In this document: positions 11,068 to 19,924 of the stretch, one piece after another
Numbering within the stretch: position 1 is the first letter of the stretch
How the letters are laid out: every line of letters begins with the position of its first letter
Origin: Mytilus galloprovincialis
Lineage: Eukaryota; Mollusca; Bivalvia; Mytilida; Mytilidae
Length of the DNA stretch: 64,000 nt
Direction: 5' to 3'
NCBI RefSeq assembly: GCF_965363235.1
Contig: NC_134842.1
Coordinates: 37,489,958-37,553,957 of the forward strand
The notes under the pieces: model-generated
Told to the model about the DNA's origin: nothing
The model's input: only the letters and a program-made list of their open reading frames with translations
Databases searched by the model: none
Translations under genes and position numbers: made by a program

Positions 11068-11250
11068 GATATGATTGCCAAAGACACAACTCTTCACTAG
11101 AGAACAAATAAAGTAGAAGTTCACAACTATAGGTTACTGTACATGTACAGCCTTTATCAATGAGTAAAACCAATATGGCACAGCAAGCTCCAAAAAGGCT
11201 GAAAGATGACAAATTAAAGAATTCAAACAAGAAAATTTACAGCCTGATAT
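11068..11250 (-). repeat. Right part of the tail repeat split by the hAT element
   Basis: It resumes with GATATGATTGCCAAAGACAC and continues through ACTAGAGAACAAA, AGGTTACTGTAC and ATGAGTAAAACCAATATGGC. These correspond in reverse complement to the GTGGATAGTTGTCTC, GTACGGTGACC and GGGCTTTGCTCAT parts of the family. Confidence 0.65.
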
Positions 11251-11278
11251 ACCTGTTTTGTGTGTGCACAAACCTCCT

Positions 11279-12035
11279 TTTTAGCTCACCTGGCCCGAAG
11301 CATCACTTGGTGTCCGTCGTCTGTCGTCGTACGGCGTCCATAGTCTGTAAAACTTTTACAAAAATCTTCTCCTCTGTAACTACTGGGCCAAATTGAACCA
11401 AACTTGGCCACACTCATCATTGGGGTATCTAGTTTAAAAATTGTGTCCGGTGACCCGGGCCAACCAACCAAGATGGCCACCATGGCTAAAAATAGAACAT
11501 AGGGGTAAAATGCAATTTTTAGCTCATAACTCAAAAACCAAAGCATTTAGAGCAAATCTGACAAGGGGTAAATTTGTCTGCCCTGAAATTTTCAGATGAA
11601 TTGGACAACCCGTTGTTGGGTTGCTGCCTCTGAATTTGTTAATTTTAAGGAAATTTTGCTGTTTTTGGTTATTATCTTGAATATTATTACAGATAGAGAT
11701 AAACTGTAAACACCAATAATGTTCAGCAAAGTAAAATTTACAAACAAGTCTACATGACGGAAATGGTCAATTGACTCCTAGGAGTTATTGTCCTTTATAG
11801 TAAATTTTTAACAATTTTCATAAAATTTGTAAATTTTAACAAACATTTTCCACTGAAACTACTGGGCCAAGTTCATTATAGATAGAGATAATTGTAAGCA
11901 GCAAGAATGTTCAGTAAAGTAAGATGTACAAACACATCACCAAAACACAATTTTGTCATGAATCCATCTGCTTCCTTTGTTTAATATTCACATAGACTAA
12001 GGTGAGTGACACAGGCTCTTTAGAGCCTCTAGTTT
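11279..12035 (+). repeat. Bivalve dispersed repeat ('agctcacctggccc')
   Basis: It begins TTAGCTCACCTGGCCCGAAG and ends GACACAGGCTCTTTAGAGCC. Between are the blocks CTCCTCTGTAACTACTGGGC, GGGGTATCTAGTTT, CCAACCAAGATGGCCACCAT, CAACCCGTTGTTGGGTTGCT and GATAGAGATAAACTGTAAAC. A fuller relative is at 56972-57905, with fragments at 15245, 17400 and (reverse) 34105. From memory this family is abundant in bivalves. It ends about 165 bp upstream of a CD2BP2 exon. Confidence 0.7.
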
Positions 12036-12201
12036 CCTTTCTAGATAATATTCCCTTAAAATAAGACACACAATAAAACAGCTGGCACAGTCTGTCTGCC
12101 AACAGAATGGTTACTACATTGTAACTAAGAATTAAAGATCGCACATACTTAAAAAGTAGGGTCTACAATTAAAGTTGATACATGTATGATATATTTTAAA
12201 G

Positions 12202-12763
12202 GGCATTAAAGACAGCTGGATAGAAAATATAGATTGGGTTAAAATAAAGGAAAGAGCAAAAAAAGATGAAAATGACGATGATGATGAATCAGATGAAGAA
12301 ACACCATTAGATGAAACACAGATTTACAAGGAACTTTTAGAACTTCTAAAACCAGGGGAGACTATCTTAAAAGCATTACGGAGACTAGGGGCAAAAGGCG
12401 AGAAGCTCTCTGCAAGTCAGCGTCTTAAGCTTAAAAAACAAAAAGTTGAACTGAAAGATGTTCAGTCAGAGGAAGATAAGATAAATTTTGAAAAATTGAC
12501 TGAATTGGCCAATAGACTGATCTCTAATGGAAATATGGATGCATATGAATTAACATGTGAAAAGTTAAACTTTCTTGTAACCAAGGCAACAAAATCATCA
12601 GAAGATTCACGGACGGTTATTCCTGAAGGTATTGATGATGATGATGCATTAGATATGTTTGCTGATAGCATCGATTCCAAAAAGGAGGAGAAATCAGTGA
12701 AGTTTTCTGAGGAAACTAAATCAGATATTGTTGGGAAGTCAGCTGAAACAAAGGAAGATAAAG
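12202..12763 (+). CDS. CD2BP2: CD2BP2 / U5-52K homologue, large central exon
   Basis: The exon follows a TTTTAAAG acceptor (AG 12200-12201) in phase 0. It ends at a G|GTAGGT donor (GT 12764-12765) leaving one base of a codon. Its 187 codons open with GIKDSWIENIDWVKIKERA, the signature block of CD2BP2, then an Asp/Glu-rich stretch. A helical region follows (QIYKELLELLKPGETILKAL, then a lysine-rich QRLKLKKQK segment), corresponding to the part of the human protein linked to U5 snRNP association. The exon ends in another acidic, low-complexity linker (GIDDDDALDMF). Both splice phases agree with the neighbouring exons, and no internal stop interrupts the frame. Confidence 0.93.
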
Positions 12764-13691
12764 GTAGGTATTAGTACAAGATTTGTACTAACATGTATAA
12801 GCAAGAAAAAATCATATATGCCTGTTACCTAAAAAAATATGGTAAAACTGTAGGTAAAATAGTTTTATTTCTTAAAATATATAAAAAAAAAAAGACTATG
12901 ATAATGGTCAGGTCTTTAACAGTGCTTCACCATTAATGTCTGGACTAAGATATTGCTTAACCAAAATTATCAATAAAATATGTTAGGTTAAACTGAAAAT
13001 TTAGAGTATGTCATGTATGTAGAGAGGCAAGAAACAAATCTATATTTTCGGGGGGTCTTAGTTACAATTTTAAATACTTGAAATACTTAAACTTGATATT
13101 ATTAATAAATATATATGAACATTTAAAAAAAAATACAGTCATTTCTTATAATTTAATTCTAAATTCCATTTTAAACCGGCGTAAATCATGAAAAAACGTT
13201 GATGACGTCATGATCAAGACAAAATTATGTCTATGAGCTGATAAACATAACAATGTCAGCCAATCAGAAGACGTGTTACACTCAAAATTAAACTATTCAT
13301 AAATATATATAAACATTTTAATTAAATTTAAACAAACCTTCAAGTATTTAAAGGTGCCTTGTTGGACAAGTGGTAACAGTACTTAGCTTAGTGATAGCTA
13401 TCTATAGCAAGCAATAGCCTTTCAACCCCTGCTCGTGGCTTCCTTGTGTTAATTTGGCTACATTCTGTGTTTTACAGGTGCAAGTTAAATGATTATCACA
13501 TTTATATATAGCTTTTGTTTTTAAATTCCTGTTAAAGATACATCCAGAAAAGCACCATATGTATAAAGTGTAAATATAGCTCCTTAGGTATCAAGCTATA
13601 TACATCCTTGGCTTGAAAGTTTTGTTGTTTTGGCATTCCTCTTGAAGGTAAATTCAGAAAGTACCAAATTTTTATTCGTTATCTTTGACAG
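12764..13691 (+). other. Second CD2BP2 intron
   Basis: GT at 12764 and ACAG at 13688-13691 bound a 928-bp intron that splits a glycine codon. It is AT-rich and contains a possible tRNA-derived repeat at 13353-13445. Nothing else is recognised. Confidence 0.85.
13353..13445 (+). repeat. Possible tRNA-derived SINE fragment
   Basis: GGACAAGTGGTAACAG resembles a pol III A-box region, and CTTTCAACCCCTGC, about 55 bases later, resembles a B box / T-loop. The intervening bases do not fold into an obvious cloverleaf, so this is offered only as a degenerate tRNA-like sequence. Confidence 0.25.
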
Positions 13692-13909
13692 GAGGAGGAG
13701 GTGACAAGAAAGATTCATCAAATGAGGTCAAGTGGGAATATAAGTGGGAAAATGAAGATAAAGAAGAAATTCATGGTCCGTACACAAGTCAACAGATGTG
13801 TGATTGGGCGGAGGAAGATTACTTTCCTGATGGAGTGTTTGTCAGAAAGGTCGGAGCAGAAGGACAATTTTATAACTCTAAAAGAATTGATTTTGAATTA
13901 TATACGTAA
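13692..13909 (+). CDS. CD2BP2: CD2BP2 / U5-52K homologue, terminal exon with GYF domain
   Basis: The exon follows the acceptor at 13690-13691 and completes a split glycine codon. It encodes about 72 further residues to a TAA at 13907-13909. After a short Gly/Asp/Lys linker comes a full GYF domain: W-x-Y (WEYKWEN), GPY, an M-x2-W pair (QQMCDWAEE), then [11 protein letters not shown] and the C-terminal [14 protein letters not shown], near identical to the vertebrate end. The family's Gly-Tyr-Phe tripeptide reads Asp-Tyr-Phe here. GYF domains bind PPG[FWHY]-type proline-rich peptides; in the U5 snRNP the CD2BP2 domain contacts the 15K protein. The gene ends here, with AATAAA 75 bp downstream. 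Confidence 0.96.
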
Positions 13910-13983
13910 AATGAATCTGAATCAATTATCATTACAATCATGTTATCATTAAATCATGTCAATTTAAATTTAAAGGAATACCA

Positions 13984-13989
13984 AATAAA
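13984..13989 (+). terminator. Polyadenylation signal of CD2BP2
   Basis: AATAAA lies 75 bp after the stop codon at 13909. It is the first canonical signal on this strand and sits at a plausible distance for a short 3' UTR. Confidence 0.55.
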
Positions 13990-14785
13990 TTGTTTGATAA
14001 TTATCTGTTGATCAGATATTATTTATGATATCTAAAGTCATACAATAGATAGGTTTCAATTTTACTTAATTTAAGATTGGGTTATTTCCCTTGGTTGCAA
14101 TTTTGTAAAAGATTGCTTTTCTTTTTTGTCTTACCAATGGGGGTTGTACAAAAAAGTCTCTTTAGAGATCCTTATTATATTGTAGTGATGAATCAAACAA
14201 GGCTCAAAGAAATTAAAATTGTTAGAAAAACAACTAGTGTTCAGTATGAGAACTATACTTGAATTTGGCTGAATTTTTGAAAGAATTTGTGCTCCTAGAC
14301 TTCCAATTTGGTAACTAAAAGGAAGTTACTTTTGCTCAAATTTAGACAATTGAAACTTAGAATACCAAAAAGCTTGTATTTACAACAGGATTATACCAAA
14401 ATAAATTTACTGCAATGATATATTACAACAATTATAAGGTTAAAATAACTTCACAAATACTTGTTTACCTTGAGTATATGTCATTGTCTTATTTACCCAT
14501 GACCATATACATGTTTCATTTGTTATTCTGTCTTTCTGCCTTATATGTGGCTTGTCAGTACAGCCATGTTGAATATATACCTGTACCAAGCACCTAGAGT
14601 ACCATGCATTTATATGAACATCTAGAAGACTGCAACATGCAGTTTATTATCAAAAGTTATATCATTGGATGATCTGCATCCCAGTTATGATCTTCAACAT
14701 AAAAATAGCAAGGGAGTAATCAGTCGTCTGAGATCACATATGAATAGTTTGTGGTTGGTTAATGTCAGTATTATTTGTTTTTTTA
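13990..14785. other. Intergenic DNA without recognised features
   Basis: AT-rich, with only short spurious open frames. I see no repeat or gene that I can support. Confidence 0.5.
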
Positions 14786-15160
14786 TGCCCTACCATATTG
14801 GAATTTATATTGGCATTAAGTTTTACTCTAAGTCTCTTGTCTGTCTGTCCCAAAATTGGTTTTTGTTCTCTAATTTTATTTTGCCTCAATCAAATGTTAT
14901 AAAACTTATACACAATGCTTATTACCACAAAACACAGATCAAGTTAGAATTTTGGTGGTGTCACTTTTACCGTTCTTGAGTTATGCCCCTTTACAAATGG
15001 AAAAATTGCTGAATTTTTGTTTCCATTCTCTAACTTTAGTTTGTCTTAACCAAATGTTATGATGCTTTTTACCACAAACTCAGATCAAGCATCACTTTAT
15101 TCCTTTTTGAATTATGTCCCTTTATAACTTTATATGCATAAGGGGCATCATCTGTGTCCT
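14786..15160 (+). repeat. Bivalve dispersed repeat ('tttatgccct...')
   Basis: TTTATGCCCTACCATATTGG opens a sequence with TGTCTGTCTGTCCCAAAATT, two copies of a CTAACTTTAGTTTG-like block, TTACCACAAAACACAG and GAGTTATGCCCCTTTAC. A related opening with ATGCCCCCGACGTAG occurs at 23536. From memory this is a common bivalve family. The paired CCAAATGTTATGA..TTACCACAAA blocks indicate internal ~150-bp tandem structure. Confidence 0.6.
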
Positions 15161-15244
15161 AAGACACATTCTCCACCAATCAAGGTTTTCTTTTTTGAAT
15201 TGGTTCAATATACAATATACATACAGTATGAGTTTTGCTTATTT

Positions 15245-15362
15245 TTAGCTGACCTGAAAGGGTATCTAGTTTTAAAAATGTGTCCGATGACCCCGCCTGC
15301 CAACCAACATGGCTGACATGGCTAAAAATAGGACATCTGTAGGGGTAACATTCAGTTTTTAT
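15245..15362 (+). repeat. Fragment of the 'agctcacctggccc' bivalve repeat
   Basis: TAGCTGACCTGAAAGGGTAT is followed by CTAGTTTTAAAAATGTGTCC, GACCCCGCCTGCCAACC and CATGGCTAAAAATAGGACAT. These are the same blocks as at 57120-57215 but without the 5' section, so it is a truncated or deleted copy. Confidence 0.6.
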
Positions 15363-15439
15363 ATGACTGCAAATTTTATAATGCTATCATGTTGTCGTCT
15401 GCGTCGTCCAAAGACACATTTAGTTTCCGGACAATAACT

Positions 15440-16157
15440 TTAGATATAATATAAGATATCTTATATATTATAGGAGATATCTTATATTATAGGAGATATC
15501 TTATTTAGTATATGAGATATCTTATTTAGTTTATAAGATATCTCATAAAGTTTATAAGATATCTTATATATTTTAGGAGATATCTTATATAACATTAAAG
15601 ATATCTTAAATAATATATAAGATATCTCATATAATATATAAGATATCTCATAAAAATGAAATTATATAAGATATCTTATATTTTATAGGAGATATCTCAT
15701 AAAGTTCATAAGATATCTTATTTAGTTTATAAGATATCTTATTTAGTTTATAAGATATCTCATAGTTTATAAGATATCTCCTAAAGATTATAAGATATCT
15801 TATATAGTTTATAAGATATCTTATATAGTTTATAAGATATCTTATATAGTTTATCAGATAAGATATCTTATATAAAAAATTGTTTATAAGATATCTCATA
15901 TACTTTATAAGATATCTTATAAACTTTAGATGATATCTTATAAAGTATGTAAGATATCATATAAACTTTATGAGATATCTTATATAACATTAAAGATATC
16001 TTATATAACATTAAAGATATTTCATATAACATTAAAGATATCTTATGTAATATATGAGATATCTTATAAAAATGAAATTATATAAGATATCTTATATATT
16101 AAAGGAGATATCTTATATATTATATAAGATATCTTATATATTATAGGAGATATCTTG
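15440..16157. repeat. Palindromic GATATC minisatellite
   Basis: About 720 bp of AAGATATCTTATA-type units recur every ~20-26 bp with variable AT-rich joins. The unit core AGATATCT is itself a perfect palindrome, so both strands read alike and the whole region can fold extensively. Long open frames seen in it are only the repeat translated. The array sits within a bivalve repeat whose flanks are at 15364-15440 and 16170-16557. Confidence 0.9.
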
Positions 16158-16169
16158 AAATTCGAATAA

Positions 16170-16557
16170 ATAGTAAAACGGCTTGCCATAGACCTGACCA
16201 CCAAAACTTAACCTTGTTCACTGATCCATGAAATGAGGTCGAGGTCAAGTGAAAACTGTCTAATGGGCAGGAGGACCTTGCAAGGTACGCACATACTAAA
16301 TATAGTTATCCTATTACTTATAATAAGAGAGAATTTAACATTACAAAAAATCTTAACTTTTCAAGTTGTCACTGAACCATAAAAATGAGGTCAAGGACAT
16401 TGGACATGTGACTGACGGAAACTTCGTAACATGAGGCATCAATATACATAGTATGAAGCATCCAGGTCTTCCACCTTCTAAAATATGAAGCTTTTAAGAA
16501 GAGAGCTAACGGCACCGCCGGATCACTATCCCTATGTCGAGCTTTCTGCGACAAAAG
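16170..16557 (+). repeat. Bivalve dispersed repeat ending 'tgtcgagctttctgcgac'
   Basis: It contains two blocks of ACTGA.CCATGAAA.TGAGGTCAAGG type about 170 bp apart, then CCCTATGTCGAGCTTTCTGC and a GCTCGACA end. The short inverted pair TGTCGAGC/GCTCGACA at the end is conspicuous. I remember this 3' end as widespread in bivalves. The GATATC array interrupts the same family's 5' part (GACTGCAAATTTTATAATGC at 15364). Confidence 0.55.
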
Positions 16558-16559
16558 TC

Positions 16560-16885
16560 ACAGGCTCGACAAAAATCAATAAAATTTTAACACAAGGTTT
16601 ATTACCACTTAAGGAAGGTTGGGATTGATTTTTGGGGTTATGGTCAAAAAAGGGGCTCAAATAAGCATTTTTGTAGTTTTCAGACAATATCTTGTGTTAA
16701 TATACATGTATGAATCTCTCTGAAATTATACCACAAGTTTCCATACTACAAAGGGATGGTAAGGATTGACTTTGGGTGGTTATGGCTCAAACCATGTAGG
16801 AATTAGTGGTAAAAAGGGGGAAAACAAGGTTTTTTTTCTAGTTTAAGGACAATTGAGACAATTTAAAGCAGTGTAAGGGAGGTAA
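16560..16885 (+). repeat. Bivalve dispersed repeat ('ccacaagtttccatac')
   Basis: Two tandem-like blocks are visible: ACACAAGGTTTATTACCACT and CCACAAGTTTCCATACTACA. Each is followed by an AAGG.TTGGGATTGA.TTTGGGG.TTATGG-type segment and a run of purines. There is no coding capacity. Family identity is from memory. Confidence 0.5.
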
Positions 16886-17399
16886 TCAAAATCAATTTTA
16901 AAGAAAAATATTTGAATACCTCCCTTTCACCGCTGGTTAATTATGTATTAATAAATGATGATTTTAGCAGTTACTATTAATCAATATAAATTTTAGCCAT
17001 GACTGTATTTCATTTTATATTTTAAATTTTTATGATGTATTTAAATTGGTAAATTACATATTATGTTTGCAAACTCCTACAAAATTTGAATTGAGATACT
17101 GAGCATATAAAAAAAGGGGAAAGAATTTTATTTTGGAATATGGGAAAAGGAGGAGGTGAAAAAAAATGGAGGGGAGGACAATTTTTCTCATTTCAGATTT
17201 CAGAAATTAAAAAAAAATCTTCAAATAGTTTGTTTTTTTGGTGGGTGGAGGGTTAAATTTGCAATAACATAGTGTATTGCACAAAAGCAAAAAAATAATA
17301 TAGATTCAAATCATATAACCAATTTGAAGTTCTTTGACTACAGTTATTCTGTGTCAGAAACCTATTGTGTGTCAACAATTTAATTAGAATCAAAATTCA

Positions 17400-18045
17400 G
17401 ACCTGTATCGAGCTTGAATATTGTGTCCATTTTGGCCCAACTTTTCAGGGTTGGACATCTGCAGTTGTATCCAGCTGCGCTCAGTGAAGCAATTTATTGG
17501 TTATTATCTTGAATATTTATTATAGATAAAGATAAACTGTACACAGCAATAATGTTCAGCAAAGTAAGATCTACAAATAAGTGAACATTACCAAACTGGT
17601 CAATTGACCCTATAATATAAGGAGTTATTGCCCTTTAAAGTCAAATTGAACAATTTTTCGTACATTTTTGTAATATTTTACAAAAGTCTCCTGAAACAAC
17701 TGAGACGAATTTCACCAAAGTTGGCCACAATCAACAGTAGGGTAAACAAATTGTCAGTTGACCCTGCCTGCTGACCAACATGGCAGACATGGCTAAAATA
17801 GAACATAGGGGGAGAATGCAGTTTTTGACTTATATCTCTGAAACTAAAGCAAAAAGTATAACAGTTTTATTATTTCAAGAAGAAATCTTCAAATGCACAT
17901 TTATTTTGAGCCAGAAACTTATAATGTCAAAATGTGATCACAATCCAAATTCAGAAAGTATCAAGCTAGAATATTACGTCCAAATCGTTTAGGGTTCAAC
18001 CTCTGGGGTTTCATCAGGCTGCGCTCAGCGAAGCATTTTATTGTA
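17400..18045 (+). repeat. Truncated 'agctcacctggccc' bivalve repeat copy
   Basis: Shared blocks include GGTTATTATCTTGAATATTT, GATAAAGATAAACTGTACAC, AGGAGTTATTGCCCTTTA, GACATGGCTAAAATAGAACA and a closing CAGGCTGCGCTCAGCGAAGC. An earlier CAGCTGCGCTCAGTGAAGC lies at 17473, suggesting an internal duplication of about 540 bp. Confidence 0.6.
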
Positions 18046-18810
18046 AATATGACAACTGTTGTAAAAACCCAGTACTTGTGAATTTATGATACAATGAATT
18101 TCAATAAAGATTGAAATAAATTAATGCCAAATTTGCCCTATACCCCTTTCTAAATTAAATCAGATGTTTTTGACAAAAAGAGTCAAGTTTTTAGTCTTTT
18201 CACTACATCAGTAAAGTTTGACATTATTCATATTGCATTTCAACACCTTTAAATCGGTCAGGTTGCAACTACAAAATAAGATATGTGACACATATAATAA
18301 AGAATACTGCAAGTAAAAAAATAATTTGAATGTATAATTTTTCCAATAAAATATTTTATATATTTTCTATTAAACATGAAGGTATAAAATTCATGCATTC
18401 CAATGCTTTCAACCAATAAAAATATTTCTGACAAAACCTTGCTAAAAGTTTTGTAGTTAACATGCCACATAAATTTTAGAAATGTAACCATGATACAATC
18501 TTAAATTTATTTTATCTTCAATAAGTGGATTTTAAAGAAAGATTTTTTATGCAGTTTATTTTTAAGATTAAGTACAAATAAATGCTTTACAATTTTTTAA
18601 CAAATGTAGTAATTACCACCGAAATGTATTTTGGTTCTCTTCTAATAATTTGGTTCACAAAAAAATCTTGGCCTTTTGACACTGTTTATGTTTTTTATGT
18701 TATTTAATGCACTTTCTTATCTTATTTTGTTTAAACAACGTGTATGTGCATATGTTAACAACCTCATATAAATAACTGTTTAAGGATTATGAACTATGGA
18801 GTGTGCATTC
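18046..18810. other. AT-rich intergenic DNA
   Basis: Nothing recognised on either strand. Confidence 0.5.
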
Positions 18811-18972
18811 ATTATTATTCGTTGGATACTAATTTTCGTGGGTTTCGTGGATACAGGTGAACCATGAATTTAAATCTTCAACGAAATACAAATTTGTAAA
18901 AAGTTGTATCCATACTTTGGCACAACCACGAAATCACATCTCTACGAAAATTAATACCAACAAAAATAATAA
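18811..18972. mobile_element. MITE-like element with ~30-bp inverted ends
   Basis: The left end ATTATTCGTTGGATACTAAT..TTTTCGTGG is matched in inverse orientation by the right end ACGAAAATTAATACCAACAA..AAATAAT. The middle carries further complementary CGTGG/CCACG and ACGAAAT/ATTTCG words. It has no coding capacity. It resembles a small DNA-transposon derivative seen across bivalves (from memory). Confidence 0.6.
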
Positions 18973-19007
18973 ATCCGCAGTATGGTAAGTTTTCGCTAAA
19001 ATGGGCT

Positions 19008-19893
19008 ATCGAATATACGGTTATAATGTCAGTATTCCTATCGAATATATGGTTATAATGTCAGTACTCCTATCGAATATACGGTTATAATGTCAGTACT
19101 CCTATCGAATAGACGGTTATAATGTCAGTACCCCTATCGAAAAGACAGTTATAATGTCAGTACTATCGAATATACGGTTATAATGTCAGTACCCCTATCG
19201 AATATACGGTTATAATGTCAGTACCCCTATCGAATATACGGTTATAATGTCAGTACTCCTATCGAATATACGGTTATAATGTCAGTACCCCTATCGAATA
19301 TACGGTTATAATGTCAGTACCCCTATCGAATATACGGTTATAATGTCAGTACCCCTATCGAATATACGGTTATAATGTCAGTACCCCTATCGAATATACG
19401 GTTATAATGTCAGTGCCCCTATCGAATATACGGTTATAATGTCAGTGCCCCTAACGAATATACGGTTATAATGTTACCCCTATCGAATATACGGTTATAA
19501 TGTCAGTACCCCTATCGAATAGACAGTTATAATGTCAGTACCCCTATCGAATAGACGGTTATAATGTCAGTACCCCTATCGAATAGACGGTTATAATGTC
19601 AGTACCCCTATCGAATGGACGGTTATAATGCCAGTACCCCTATCGAATATACCGTTATAATGTCAGTACCCCTATCGAATAGACGGTTATAATGTCAGTA
19701 CCCCTATCGAATAGACGGTTATAATGTCAGTACCCCTATCGAATATACAGTTATAATGCCAGTACCCCTATCGAATATACCGTTATAATGTCAGTACCCC
19801 TATCGAATAGACGGTTATAATGTCAGTACCCCTATCGAATAGACGGTTATAATGTCAGTACCCCTATCGAATATACGGTTTTAATGTCAGTAC
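19008..19893. repeat. Tandem array of a 32-bp unit (~28 copies)
   Basis: The unit reads approximately CGAATATACGGTTATAATGT followed by CAGTACCCCTAT and repeats with a period of 32 bp. A few units are shorter (near 19160 and 19470). Substitutions are few and shared between blocks (ATAGACGG versus ATATACGG, ACCCCT versus ACTCCT), indicating block duplication. There are no variable spacers between units, so it is a minisatellite. Confidence 0.95.
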
Positions 19894-19924
19894 CAAAAAA
19901 ATCCACCACTAGTTTAAACACTTT

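Larger units (their letters stand above)
2008..12201 (+). other. 10.2-kb CD2BP2 intron, filled with repeats
   Basis: The intron is bounded by GT at 2008 and AG at 12200-12201 and joins two phase-0 exon ends. It hosts an unrecognised ORF, foldback elements, mussel dispersed repeats, a hAT element and a bivalve repeat, listed separately. In 3223-5108 and 5241-7796 I see only AT-rich DNA, apart from a GC-rich patch near 4108-4135 and a possible promoter near 6112. Confidence 0.85.

Noticed and set aside
15648-15899. 83-codon frame on the - strand rich in Tyr/Ile/Leu/Asn
   Set aside because: Entirely the GATATC palindromic array; the same peptide period appears on either strand.
19008-19893. Regular 32-bp repeats that superficially look like a CRISPR array
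   Set aside because: Units abut directly with no unique spacers, no leader or cas genes are present, and the surroundings are eukaryotic.
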